From positions 248,001 to 312,000 of the forward strand of contig NW_026947702.1 of the NCBI RefSeq assembly GCF_034190915.1: a stretch of DNA of 64,000 bases, in the 5' to 3' direction. Of the stretch, positions 1-9,946 are shown in pieces. Origin of the DNA: Cavia porcellus. Its lineage: Eukaryota; Chordata; Mammalia; Rodentia; Caviidae. The stretch's first letter is position 1; each line of letters starts with the position of its first letter. Position numbers and translations under genes: made by a program. The notes beneath the pieces are model-generated. The model saw only the letters and a program-made list of their open reading frames with translations, had not been told where the DNA came from and searched no databases.

Positions 1-504
1 AAGCACCTCGGGGTGGTCATCATGGGGAGGTCAGGGAACATGCAGTGGCAATGTAGGATAGGTTTCTGAAAAACATCGCGGGGTGGTGCGCATTGTATGT
101 GTGTGTGTTACATTACATTCACTAGTAGGAGTGAGAAAAACATCACGGGGTGGTGTGAATCGGAGGGTCTGAATTAGGATAGGCAGTGAGTGGCAATGTA
201 GGATGGAGATAAGCACCTCGGGGTGGTGAGCATGGGGAGGTCAGGGAACATGCAGTATCAATGCAGGATAGGTTTCTGAAAAACATCGCGGGGTGGTGCG
301 CATTGTATGGGTGTGTGTTATATTACATTCACTAGTAGGAGTGAGAAAAACATCACGGGGTGGTGCACATTGTATGGGTGTGTGTTACATTACATTCACT
401 AGTAGGAGTGAGAAAAACATCACGGGGTGGTGTGAATCGGAGGGTCTGAATTAGGATAGGCAGTGTGTGGCAATGTGGGATGGAGAAAAGCACCGCGGGG
501 TGGT
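1..504 (+). repeat. Array lead-in: partial C, one ABC, one ABBC
   Basis: Bases 1-17 are the end of a C subunit, 18-227 is an ABC monomer and 228-504 an ABBC monomer. This ABBC carries the variants gcacattg in its second B and cagtgtgtggcaatgtggga in C. The same C variant marks the monomer at 2243-2586, so the lead-in looks like the end of a further, partly diverged copy of the downstream 2,082-bp repeat. Confidence 0.85.
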
Positions 505-1201
505 CAGCATGGGGAGGTCAGGGAACATGCAGTGGCAATGTAGGATAGGTTTCTGAAAAACATCGCGGGGTGGTGCGCATTGTATGGGTGTGTGTTACAT
601 TACATTCACTAGTAGGAGTGAGAAAAACATCACGTGGTGTTGCGCATTGTATGGGTGTGTGTTACATTACATTTACTAGTAGGAGTGAGAAAAACATCAC
701 GGGGTGGTGTGAATCGGAGGGTCTCAATTAGGATAGGCAGTGAGTGTCAATGTAGAATGAAGAAAAGCTCCGCGGGGTGGTCAGCATGCGGAGGTCAGGG
801 AACATGCAGTGGCAATATAGGATAGGTTTCTGAAAAACATCGCGGGGTGGTGCGCATTGTATGGGTGTGTGTTACATTACATTCACTAGTAGGAGTGAAA
901 AAAACATCACGGGGTGGTGTGAATCGGAGGGTCTGAATTAGGATAGGCAGTGAGTGGCAATCTAGGATGGAGAAAAGCACCGCGGGGTGGTCAGCATGGG
1001 GAGGTCAGGGAACATGCAGTGGCAATGTAGGATAGGTTTCCGAAAAACATCGCGGGGTGGTGCGCATTGTATGGGTGTGTGTTACATTTCATTCACTAGT
1101 AGGAGTGAGAAAAACATCACGGGGTGGTGTGAATCGGAGGGTCTGAATTAGGATAGGCAGTGAGTGGCAATGTAGGATGGAGAAAAGCACCGCGGGGTGG
1201 T

Positions 1202-1478
1202 CAGCATGGGGAGGTCAGGGAACATGCAGTGGCAATGTAGGATAGGTTTCTGAAAAACTTCGCGGGGTGGTGCGCATTGTATGGGTGTGTGTTACATTAC
1301 ATTCACTAGTAGGAGTGAGAAAAACATCACGGGGTGGTGCGCATTGTATGGGTGTGTGTTACATTACATTCACTAGTAGGAGTGAGAAAAAAATCACGGG
1401 GTGGTTTGAATCGGAGGGTCTGAATTAGGATAGGCAGTGATTGGCAATGTAGGATGGAGAAAAGCACTGCGGGGTGGT
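1202..1478 (+). repeat. Reference 277-bp monomer, structure A-B-B-C
   Basis: The order is A (1202-1271), B (1272-1338), B (1339-1405), C (1406-1478). The extra 67 bp is a whole second B, starting again at gcgcattgta and ending again in cacggggtggt. About 110 of 267 monomers have this form. The two B copies in one monomer often carry different private variants, and these variants recur as a fixed pair elsewhere. This suggests the long monomers spread by block amplification of existing long monomers more than by repeated new duplications. Confidence 0.94.
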
Positions 1479-2242
1479 CAGCATGGGGAGGTCAGGGAAC
1501 ATGCAGTGGCAATGTAGGATAGGTTTCCGAAAAACATCGCGGGGTGGTGCGCATTGTATGGGTGTGTGTTACATTACATTCAATAGTAGGAGTGAGAAAA
1601 ATATCACGGGGTGGTGTGAATCGGAGGGTCTGAATTAGAATAGGCAGTGAGTGGCAATGTAGGATGTAGAAAAGCACCGCAGGGTGGTCAGCATGGGGAG
1701 GTCAGGGAACATGCAGTTGCAATGTAGGATAGGTTTCTGAAAAACATCGCTGGGTGGTGCGCATTGTATGGGTGTGTGTTACATTACATTCACTAGTAGG
1801 AGTGAGAAAAACATCACGGGATTGTACGCATTGTATGGGTGTGTGTTACATTACATTCACTAGTAGGAGTGAGAAAAACATCACGGGGTGGTGTGAATCG
1901 GAGGGTCTGAATTAGGATAGGCCGTGAGTGGCAATGTAGGATGGAGAAAAGCACCGCGGGATGGTCAGCATGGGGAGGTCAGGGAACATGCAGTGGCAAT
2001 GTAGGATAGGATTCTGAAAAACATCGCGGGGTGGTGCGCATTGTATGGGTGTGTGTTACATTACATTCACTAGTAGGAGTGAGAAAAACATCACGGGGTG
2101 GTGGGCATTGTATGGGTGTGTGTTACATTACATTCACTAGTAGGAGTGAGAAAAACATCACGGGGTGGTTTGAATCAGAGGGTCTGAATTAGGATAGGCA
2201 GTGAGTGGCAATGTAGGATGGAGAAAAGCACCGCGGGGTGGT

Positions 2243-2586
2243 CAGCATGGGGAGGTCAGGGAACATGCAGTGGCAATGTAGGATAGGTTTCCGAAAAACA
2301 TCGCGGGGTGGTGCACATTGTATGGGTGTGTCTTACATTACATTCACTAGTAGGAGTGAGAAAAACATCACGGGGTGGTGCACATTGTATGGGTGTGTGT
2401 TACATTACATTCACTAGTAGGAGTGAGAAAAACATCACGGGGTGGTGCACATTGTATGGGTGTGTGTTACATTACATTCACTAGTAGGAGTGAGAAAAAC
2501 ATCACGGGGTGGTCTGAATCGGAGGGTCTGAATTAGGATAGGCAGTGTGTGGCAATGTGGGATGGAGAAAAGCACCGCGGGGTGGT
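2243..2586 (+). repeat. 344-bp monomer, structure A-B-B-B-C
   Basis: Three B subunits stand in a row here, each beginning with the variant gcacattg in place of gcgcattg. The total is 344 bp. Only four monomers of this class occur in the window: this one, 4325-4668, 59915-60255 (3 bp short) and 61440-61783. The first two occupy the last position of the two copies of the 2,082-bp higher-order repeat. The other two occupy equivalent places in the two 1.8-kb blocks near the end of the window. Confidence 0.93.
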
Positions 2587-3073
2587 CAGCATGGGGAGGT
2601 CAGGGAACATGCAGTGGCAATGTAGGATAGGTTTCTGAAAAACATCGCGGGGTGGTGCGCATTGTATGGGTGTGTGTTACATTACATTCAATAGTAGGAG
2701 TGAGAAAAACATCACGTGGTGTTGCGCATTGTATGGGTGTGTGTTACATTACATTTACTAGTAGGAGTGAGAAAAACATCACGGGGTGGTGTGAATCGAA
2801 GGGTCTCAATTAGGATAGGCAGTGAGTGTCAATGTAGAATGAAGAAAAGCTCCGCGGGGTGGTCAGCATGGGGAGGTCAGGGAACATGCAGTGGCAATAT
2901 AGGATAGGTTTCTGAAAAACATCGCGGGGTGGTGCGCATTGTATGGGTGTGTGTTACATTACATTCACTAGTAGGAGTGAGAAAAACATCACGGGGTGGT
3001 GTGAATCGGAGGGTCTGAATTAGGATAGGCAGTGAGTGGCAATGTAGGATGAAGAAAAGCACCGCGGGGTGGT

Positions 3074-3143
3074 CAGCATGGGGAGGTCAGGGAACATGCA
3101 GTGGCAATGTAGGATAGGTTTCCGAAAAACATCGCGGGGTGGT
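3074..3143 (+). repeat. Subunit A (70 bp), reference copy
   Basis: Subunit A begins cagcatggggaggtcaggga and ends with the shared box gaaaaacatcgcggggtggt. Its middle contains tggcaatgtaggat, which is also present in C, so A and C appear to be sister copies. A occurs once per monomer: I saw no A-A duplication among 267 monomers. Common variants that mark monomer lineages are gattaggttt, gatcggtttc, gatatgtttc and gatagttttc near position 40-50 of the subunit. Confidence 0.93.
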
Positions 3144-3210
3144 GCGCATTGTATGGGTGTGTGTTACATTACATTCACTAGTAGGAGTGAGAAAAACATC
3201 ACGGGGTGGT
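3144..3210 (+). repeat. Subunit B (67 bp), reference copy
   Basis: Subunit B begins gcgcattgtatgggtgtgtg, continues through ttacattacattcactagta (with a SpeI-type actagt) and ends with the shared box in the form gaaaaacatcacggggtggt. It is the only subunit that varies in copy number: one copy in ABC, two in ABBC and three in ABBBC monomers, giving 118 extra copies in the window. Being 67 bp, each extra B shifts any reading frame by one base. Confidence 0.93.
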
Positions 3211-3283
3211 GTGAATCGGAGGGTCTGAATTAGGATAGGCAGTGAGTGGCAATGTAGGATGGAGAAAAGCACCGCGGGGCGGT
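3211..3283 (+). repeat. Subunit C (73 bp), reference copy
   Basis: Subunit C begins gtgaatcggagggtctgaat, contains agtggcaatgtaggatgg (related to A) and ends with the shared box in the form gaaaagcaccgcggggtggt, which includes a SacII-type ccgcgg. It is the most purine-rich subunit on the + strand (31 G and 20 A of 73). It closes every monomer once. Lineage variants include gatatccagt, cagtgtgtgg, gtatgatgg and gcggggtagtc. Confidence 0.93.
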
Positions 3284-4668
3284 CAGCATGGGGAGGTCAG
3301 GGAACATGCAGTGTCAATGTAGGATAGGTTTCTGAAAAACTTCGCGGGGTGGTGCGCATTGTATGGGTGTGTGTTACATTACATTCACTAGTAGGAGTGA
3401 GAAAAACATCACGGGGTGGTGCGCATTGTATGGGTGTGTGTTACATTACATTCACTAGTAGGAGTGAGAAAAAAATCACGGGGTGGTGTGAATCGGAGGG
3501 TCTGAATTAGGATAGGCAGTGATTGGCAATGTAGGATGGAGAAAAGCACCGCGGGGTGGTCAGCATGGGGAGGTCAGGGAACATGCAGTGGCAATGTAGG
3601 ATAGGTTTCCGAAAAACATCGCGGGGTGGTGCGCATTGTATGGGTGTGTGTTACATTACATTCACTAGTAGGAGTGAGAAAAACATCACGGGGTGGTGTG
3701 AATCGGAGGGTCTGAATTAGGATAGGCAGTGAGTGGCAATGTAGGATGTAGAAAAGCACCGCGGGGTGGTCAGCATGGGGAGGTCAGGGAACATGCAGTG
3801 GCAATGTAGGATAGGTTTCTGAAAAACATCGCTGGGTGGTGCGCATTGTATGGGTGTGTGTTACATTACATTCACTAGTAGGAGTGAGAAAAACATCACG
3901 GGATTGTGCGCATTGTATGGGTGTGTGTTACAATACATTCACTAGTAGGAGTGAGAAAAACATCACGGGGTGGTGTGAATCGGAGGGTTTGAATTAGGAT
4001 AGGCCGTGAGTGGCAATGTAGGATGGAGAAAAGCACCGCGGGATGGTCAGCATGGGGAGGTCAGGGAACATGCAGTGGCAATGTAGGATAGGATTCTGAA
4101 AAACATCGCGGGGTGGTGCGCATTGTATGGGTGTGTGTTACATTACATTCACTAGTAGGAGTGAGAAAAACATCACGGGGTGGTGGGCATTGTATGGGTG
4201 TGTGTTACATTACATTCACTAGTAGGAGTGAGAAAAACATCACGGGGTGGTTTGAATCGGAGGGTCTGAATTAGGATAGGCAGTGAGTGGCAATGTAGGA
4301 TGGAGAAAAGCACCGCGGGGTGGTCAGCATGGGGAGGTCAGGGAACATGCAGTGGCAATGTAGGATAGGTTTCTGAAAAACATCGCGGGGTGGTGCGCAT
4401 TGTATGGGTGTGTGTTACATTACATTCACTAGTATGAGTGAGAAAAACATCACGGGGTGGTGCGCATTGTATGGGTGTGTGTTACATTACATTCACTAGT
4501 AGGAGTGAGAAAAACATCACGGGGTGGTGCGCATTGTATGGGTGTGTGTTACATTACATTCACTAGTAGCAGTGAGAAAAACATCATGGGGTGGTGTGAA
4601 TCGGAGGGTCTGAATTAGGATAGGCAGTGAGAGGCAATGTAGGATCGAGAGAAGCACCTCGGGTTGGT

Positions 4669-5429
4669 CAGCATGGGGAGGTCAGGGAACATGCAGTGGC
4701 AATGTAAGATAGGTTTCTGAAAAAGATCGCGGGGTGGTGCGCATTGTATGGGTGTGTGTTACATTACATTCATTAGTAGGAGTGAGAAAAACACGTGGTG
4801 GTGCGCATTGTATGGGTGTGTGTTACATTACATTTACTAGTAGGAGTTAGAAAAACATCACGGGGTGGTGTGAATCGGAGGATCTCAATTAGGATAGGCA
4901 GTGAGTGTCAATGTAGGATGAGGAAAAGCACCGCGGGGTGGTCAGCATGGGGAGGTCAGGGAACATGCAGTGGCAATGTAGGATAGGTTTATGAAAATCA
5001 TCGCGGGGTGGTGCGCATTGTATGGGTGGGTGTTACATTACATTCACTAGTAGGAGTGAGAAAAACATCATCGGGTGGTGTGAATCGGAGGGTCTGAATT
5101 AGGATAGGCAGTGAGTGACAATGTAGGATGCAGAAAAGCACCACGGGGTGGTCAGCATGGGGAGGTCAGGGAATATGCAGTGGCAATGTAGGATAGGTTT
5201 CTGAAAAACATCACGGGGTGGTGCGCATTGTATGGGTGTGTGTTACATTACATTCACTAGTAGGAGTGAGAAAAACATCACGGGGTTGTGCGCATTGTAT
5301 GGGTGTGTGTTACATTACATTCACTAGTAGGAGTGAGAAAAACATCACGGGGTGGTGTGAATCGGAGGGTCTGAATTAGGATAGGCAGTGAGTGGCAATG
5401 TAGGATGCAGAAAAGCACCGCCGGGTGGT
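4669..5429 (+). repeat. Three monomers (ABBC, ABC, ABBC) linking blocks
   Basis: The monomers are 274, 210 and 277 bp. The first has a 3-bp deletion in the end box of its first B (gaaaaacacgtggtggt) and a second B with atttactagtaggagttag. The same combination returns in the monomer at 7584-7857, 2,915 bp downstream. The second monomer has the variant gtttatgaaaatcatcg, which returns 487 bp later at about 5475. Confidence 0.85.
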
Positions 5430-6545
5430 CAGCATGGGGAGGTCAGGGAACATGCAGTGGCAATGTAGGATAGGTTTATGAAAATCATCGCGGGGTGGTG
5501 CGCATTGTATGGGTGGGTGTTACATTACATTCACTAGTAGGAGTGAGAAAAACATCATCGGGTGGTGTGAATCGGAGGGTCTGAATTAGGATAGGCAGTG
5601 AGTGGCAATGTAGGATGGAGAAAAGCACCGCGGGGTGGTCAGCATGGGGAGGTCAGGGAACATGCAGTGACAATGTAGGATAGGTTTCTGAAAAACATCG
5701 CGGGGTGGTGCGCATTGTATGGGTGGGTGTTACATTACATTCACTAGTAGGAGTGAGAAAAACATCGCGGGGTGGTGTGAATCGGAGTGTCTGAATTTGG
5801 ATAGGCAGTGAGTGGCAATGTAGGATGGAGAAAAGCACCGGGGGGTGGTCAGCATGGGGAGGTCGTGACCATTCAGTGGCAATGTAGGATAGGTTTCTGA
5901 AAAACATCGCGGGGTGGTGCGCATTGTATGGGTGTGTGTTACATTACATACACTAGTAGGAGTGAGAAAAACATCACGGGGTGGTGCGCATTGTATGGGT
6001 GTGTGTTACATTACATTCACTAGTAGGAGTGAGAAAAACATCACGGGGTGGTGTGAATCGGAGGGTCTGAATTAGGATAGGCAGAGAGTGGCAATGTAGG
6101 ATGGAGAAAAGCACCGCGGGGTGGTCAGCATGGGGAGGTCAGGGAACAGGCAGAGGCAATGTAGGATAAGTTACTGAAAAACATCGCGGGGTGGTGCGCA
6201 TTGTATGGGTGTGTGTTACTTAACATTCACTAGTAGGAGTGAGAAAAACATCACGGGGTGGTGTGAATCGGAGGGTCTGAATTAGGATAGGCAGTAAATG
6301 GCAATGTAGGATGGGGAAAAGCACCGCGGGGTGGTCAGCATGGGGACGTCAGGGAACATGCAGTGGCAATGTAGGATAGGTTTCTGAAAAACATCGCGGG
6401 GTGGTTCGCATTGTATGGGTGGGTGTTACATTACATTCACAAGTAGGAGTGAGAAAAACATCACGGGATGGTGTGAATCGGAGGGTCTGAATTAGGATAG
6501 GCAGTGAGTGGCAATGTAGGATGGAGAAAAGCACAGCGGGGTGGT
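5430..6545 (+). repeat. Duplicated block beta, copy 1 (1,116 bp)
   Basis: Five monomers (two ABC, one ABBC, two ABC) match 8555-9670 at a constant offset of 3,125 bp. Shared private variants in order are atgaaaa with gggtgggtg, catcgggtgg, ccggggggtgg in C, acatacactag, acaggcagaggcaatg, ttacttaacattc and ggggacgtcagg. Each copy carries its own 1-bp deletion: this one in subunit A near 5864-5872, the other in an end box near 8825. Confidence 0.88.
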
Positions 6546-6755
6546 CAGCATGGGGAGGTCAGGGAACATGCAATGGCAATGTAGCATAGGTTTCTGAAAA
6601 ACATCGCGGGGTGGTGCGCATTGTATGGGTGTGTGTTACATTACATTCACTAGTAGCAGTGAGAAAAACATCACGGGGTGGTGCGAATCGGAGGGTCTGA
6701 ATTAGGATAGGCAGTGAGTGGCAATGTAGGATGAAGAAAAGCACCGCGGGGTGGT
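6546..6755 (+). repeat. Single ABC monomer
   Basis: This is a 210-bp ABC monomer with small private variants (caatggcaatgtagcatagg in A, agcagtgag in B). It links block beta to the 551-bp dimer pair. Confidence 0.85.
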
Positions 6756-7306
6756 CAGCATGGGGAGGTCAGGGAACATGCAGTGGCAATGTAGGATAGT
6801 TTTCTGAAAAACATCGCGGGGTGGTGCCCATTGTATGCGTGTGTGTTACATTACATTCACTAGTAGGAGTGAGAAAAACATCATGGGGTGGTGCGCATTG
6901 TATGGGTGTGTGTTACATTACATTCACTAGTAGGAGTGAGAAAAACATCACGGGGTGGTGTGAATCGGAGGGTCTGAATTAGGATAGGCAGTGAGAGGCA
7001 ATGTAGGATGGAGAAAAGCACCTCGGGGTGGTCAGCATGGGGAGGTCAGGGAACATGCAGTGGCAATGTAGGATAGGTTTCTGAAAAACATCGCGGGGTG
7101 GTGCGCATTGTATGGGTGTGTGTTACATTACATTCACTAGTAGGAGTGAGAAAAACACGTGGTGGTGCGCATTGTATGGGTGTGTGTTACATTACATTCA
7201 CTAGTAGCAGTGAGAAAAACATCACGGGGTGGTGTGAATCGGAGGGTCTGAATTAGGATAGGCAGTGAGTGGCAATGTAGGATGAAGAAAAGCACCGCGG
7301 GGTGGT
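6756..7306 (+). repeat. 551-bp dimer (ABBC + ABBC), copy 1
   Basis: Two long monomers (277 + 274 bp) are followed directly by a second copy of the same pair. Diagnostic variants are gatagttttctg with ggtgcccattgtatgcgtg in the first monomer and the 3-bp deletion acacgtggtggt in the second. Confidence 0.9.
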
Positions 7307-7857
7307 CAGCATGGGGAGGTCAGGGAACATGCAGTGGCAAAGTAGGATAGTTTTCTGAAAAACATCGCGGGGTGGTGCCCATTGTATGCGTGTGTGTTAC
7401 ATTACATTCACTAGTAGGAGTGAGAAAAACATCACGGGGTGGTGCGCATTGTATGGGTGTGTGTTACATTACATTCACTAGTAGGAGTGAGAAAAACATC
7501 ACGGGGTGGTGTGAATCGGAGGGTCTGAATTAGGATAGGCAGTGAGAGGCAATGTAGGATGGAGAAAAGCACCTCGGGGTGGTCAGCATGGGGAGGTCAG
7601 GGAACATGCAGTGGCAATGTAGGATAGGTTTCTGAAAAACATCGCGGGGTGGTGCGCATTGTATGGGTGTGTGTTACATTACATTCACTAGTAGGAGTGA
7701 GAAAAACACGTGGTGGTGCGCATTGTATGGGTGTGTGTTACATTACATTTACTAGTAGGAGTTAGAAAAACATCACGGGGTGTTTTGAATCAGAGGATCT
7801 CAATTAGGATAGGCAGTGAGTGTCAATGTAGGATGAGGAAAAGCACCGCGGGGTGGT
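7307..7857 (+). repeat. 551-bp dimer (ABBC + ABBC), copy 2
   Basis: This repeats the preceding 551 bp, including gcccattgtatgcgtg near 7379 and the 3-bp deletion acacgtggtggt near 7705. The last B of this copy is instead atttactagtaggagttag, matching a monomer at 4669-4942. The copy is therefore either the older form or a recombinant. Confidence 0.88.
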
Positions 7858-8554
7858 CAGCATGGGGAGGTCAGGGAACATGCAGAGGCAATGTAGGATA
7901 GGTTTCTGAAAAACATCGCGGGGTGGTGCGCATTGTATGGGTGTGTGTTACATTACATTCACTAGTAGGAGTGAGAAAAACATCACGGGGTGGTGCGCAT
8001 TGTATGGGTGTGTGTTACATTACATTCACTAGTAGGAGTGAGAAAAACATCACGGGGTGGTGTGAATCGGAGGGTCTGAATTAGGATAGGCAGTGAGTGG
8101 CAATGTAGGATGGAGAAAAGCACCGCGGGGTGGTCAGCATGGGGAGGTGAGGGAACGTGCAGTGGCAATGTACGATAGGTTTCTGAAAAACATCGCGGGG
8201 TGGTGCGCATTGTATGGGTGTGTGTTACATTACATTAACTAGTAGGAGTGAGAAAAACATCACGGGTTGGTGTGAATCGGAGTGTCTGCATTAGGATAGG
8301 CAGTGAGTGGCAATGTAGGATGCAGAAAAGCACGGCCGGTTGGTCAGCATGGGGAGGTCAGGGAACATGCAGTGGCAATGTAGGATAGTTTTGTGAAAAA
8401 CAACTCGGGGTGGTGCGCATTGTATGGGTGTGTGTTACATTACATTCACTAGTAGGAGTGAGAAAAACATCACCGGGTGGTGTGAATCGGAGGGTCTGAA
8501 TTAGGATAGGCAGTGAGTGGCAATGTAGGATGGAGAAAAGCACCGCGGGGTGGT
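7858..8554 (+). repeat. Three monomers (ABBC, ABC, ABC)
   Basis: Monomers of 277, 210 and 210 bp lie between the dimer pair and block beta copy 2. They contain scattered private changes such as tgtacgatagg, tttgtgaaaaacaactcgggg and caccgggtgg. I did not recognise this trio elsewhere in the window. Confidence 0.82.
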
Positions 8555-9670
8555 CAGAATGGGAAGGTCAGGGAACATGCAGTGGCAATGTAGGATAGGT
8601 TTATGAAAAACATCGCGGGGTGGTGCGCATTGTATGGGTGGGTGTTACATTACATTCACTAGTAGGAGTGAGAAAAACATCATCGGGTGGTGTGAATCGG
8701 AGGGTCTGAATTAGGATTTGAAGTGAGTGGCAATGTATGATGGAGAAAAGCACCGCGGGGTTGTCAGCATGCGGAGGTCAGGGAACATGGAGTGGCAATG
8801 TACGATAGGTTTCTGAAAAACATCGAGGGTGGTGCGCATTGTATGGGTGGGTGTTACATTACATTCACTAGTAGGAGTGATAAAAACATCATGGGATGGT
8901 GTGAATCGGAGGGTCTGAATTAAGATAGGCAGTGAGTGGCAATGTAGGATGGAGAAAAGCACCGGGGGGTGGTCAGCATGGGGAGGTCGGGGAACATTCA
9001 GTGGCATTGTAGGATAGGTTTCTGAAAAACATCGCGGGGTGGTGCGCATTGTATGGGTGTGTGTTAGATTACATACACTAGTAGGAGTGAGAAAAACATC
9101 ACGGGGTGGTGCGCATTGTATGGGGGTGTGTTACGTTACATTCACTAGTAGGAGTGAGAAAAACATCACGGGGTGGTGTGAATCGGAGGGTCTGAATTAG
9201 GATAGGCAGTGAGTGGCAATGTAGGATGGAGAAAAGCACCGCGGGGTGGTCAGCATGGGGAGGTCAGGGAACAGGCAGAGGCAATGTAGGATAGCTTTCT
9301 GAAAAACATCGCTGGGTGGTGCGCATTGTATGTGTGTGTGTTACTTAACATTCACTAGTAGGAGTGAGAAAAACATCACGGGGTGGTGTGAATCGGAGGG
9401 TCTAAATTAGGATAGGCATTGAATGGCAATGTAGGATGGGGAAAAGTACCGCGGGGTGGTCAGCATGGGGACGTCAGGGAACATGCAGTGGCAATGTAGG
9501 ATAGGTTTCTGAAAAACATCTCGGGGTGGTTCGCATTGTATGGGTGGGTGTTACATTACATTCACAAGTAGGAGTGAGAAAAACATCACGGGGTGGTGTG
9601 AATCGGAGGGTCTGAATTAGGATAGGCAGTGAGTGGCAATGTAGGATGAAGAAAAGCACCGCGGGGTGGT
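8555..9670 (+). repeat. Duplicated block beta, copy 2 (1,116 bp)
   Basis: This matches 5430-6545 at a 3,125-bp offset with the same ordered variants, including ccggggggtgg, acatacactag, acaggcagaggcaatg, ttacttaacattc and ggggacgtcagg. Its own differences include a 1-bp deletion near 8825 (catcgagggtgg), ggattagattac-type changes in one B, and catctcgggg in the last monomer. Confidence 0.88.
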
Positions 9671-9946
9671 CAGCATGGGGAGGTCAGGGAACATGCAGTG
9701 GCAATGTAGAATAGTTTTCTGAAAAACATCGCGGGGTGGTGCGCATTGTATGGGTGTGTGTTACATTACATTCACTAGTAGGAGTGAGAAAAACATCACG
9801 CTTTGGTGCGCACTGTATGGGTGTGTGTTACATTACATTCACTAGTAGGACTGAGTAACACATCACAGGGTGGTGTGAATCGGAGGGTCTGAATTAGGAT
9901 AGCAGTGAGTGGCAATGTAGGATGGAGAAAAGCACCGCGGGGTGGT
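9671..9946 (+). repeat. ABBC monomer with 1-bp deletion
   Basis: This 276-bp long monomer has the C variant gatagcagtgag (one g missing) and the B variants cacgctttggtg and actgagtaacacatcac. The gctttgg variant also appears in the monomer at 10854-11130. Confidence 0.82.

Larger units (their letters stand above)
505..2586 (+). repeat. Higher-order repeat alpha, copy 1 (2,082 bp, 8 monomers)
   Basis: The monomer lengths run 277, 210, 210, 277, 210, 277, 277, 344, which sum to 2,082 bp. The next 2,082 bp has the identical series. Private variants are shared at the same offset: acgtggtgttgcgc in the first monomer, a tagaatgaag C variant, cgggattgt in the sixth monomer and gtgggcattg in the seventh. 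Spot comparison of the first ~490 bp shows about five differences, which suggests 98-99% identity between copies. Monomers inside one copy are much more different from one another. Confidence 0.92.
3074..3283 (+). repeat. Reference 210-bp monomer, structure A-B-C
   Basis: This is a near-consensus short monomer, used here to define phase. It is A (70 bp) + B (67 bp) + C (73 bp) = 210 bp. Of 267 monomers in the window about 153 have this form. The consensus composition is 57 A, 27 C, 79 G and 47 T (50.5% GC) with seven CpG dinucleotides. Because 210 is divisible by three, one minus-strand frame stays open for about 186 bp in many copies. This is a by-product of length and composition and is not evidence of coding. 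Confidence 0.95.
2587..4668 (+). repeat. Higher-order repeat alpha, copy 2 (2,082 bp, 8 monomers)
   Basis: This repeats the series 277, 210, 210, 277, 210, 277, 277, 344 bp with the same private variants as copy 1. Single-base differences include catgcggag in copy 1 against catggggag here, and cactagtagg against caatagtagg in one B. The last monomer (4325-4668) again has three B subunits but with gcgcattg starts, so that monomer has diverged more than the others. Repeat alpha is not seen again downstream in this form. Confidence 0.92.

Noticed and set aside
795..980. Repeated ~61-codon open frames on the minus strand (over 80 near-identical copies), and 60-116-codon frames on both strands
   Set aside because: They sit at a fixed place in the ABC monomer, exist because 210 is divisible by three, and are broken whenever a second 67-bp B is present. 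The one checked here starts with GTG, not ATG. Frames overlap on both strands, substitutions do not avoid amino-acid changes by eye, and there is no recognisable domain, signal peptide or gene context.
3061..3100. G-quadruplex from ggggtggtcagcatggggaggtcaggg
   Set aside because: Only three runs of three or more G lie close together, with a 10-base loop. A fourth run needs a G2 tract or a long loop, so this is weak and I do not annotate it.
3102..3113. RNA polymerase III A-box-like word tggcaatgtagg with a gaatcgg B-box-like word
   Set aside because: The A-box match has one mismatch, but the B-box match is limited to about five bases and the spacing is ~100 bp or more, unlike tRNA genes or tRNA-derived SINEs. 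No cloverleaf can be folded.
3124..3143. CENP-B box in the conserved 20-bp element
   Set aside because: The functional core needs TTCG, four bases, A, two bases, then CGGG. Only the CGGG part is present. The TTCG half and the A are absent in the A, B and C versions of the box.
3144..3175. Telomere-like repeat in tatgggtgtgtgtta
   Set aside because: It is one short GT tract per B subunit, not a tandem TTAGGG- or TG(1-3)-type array.
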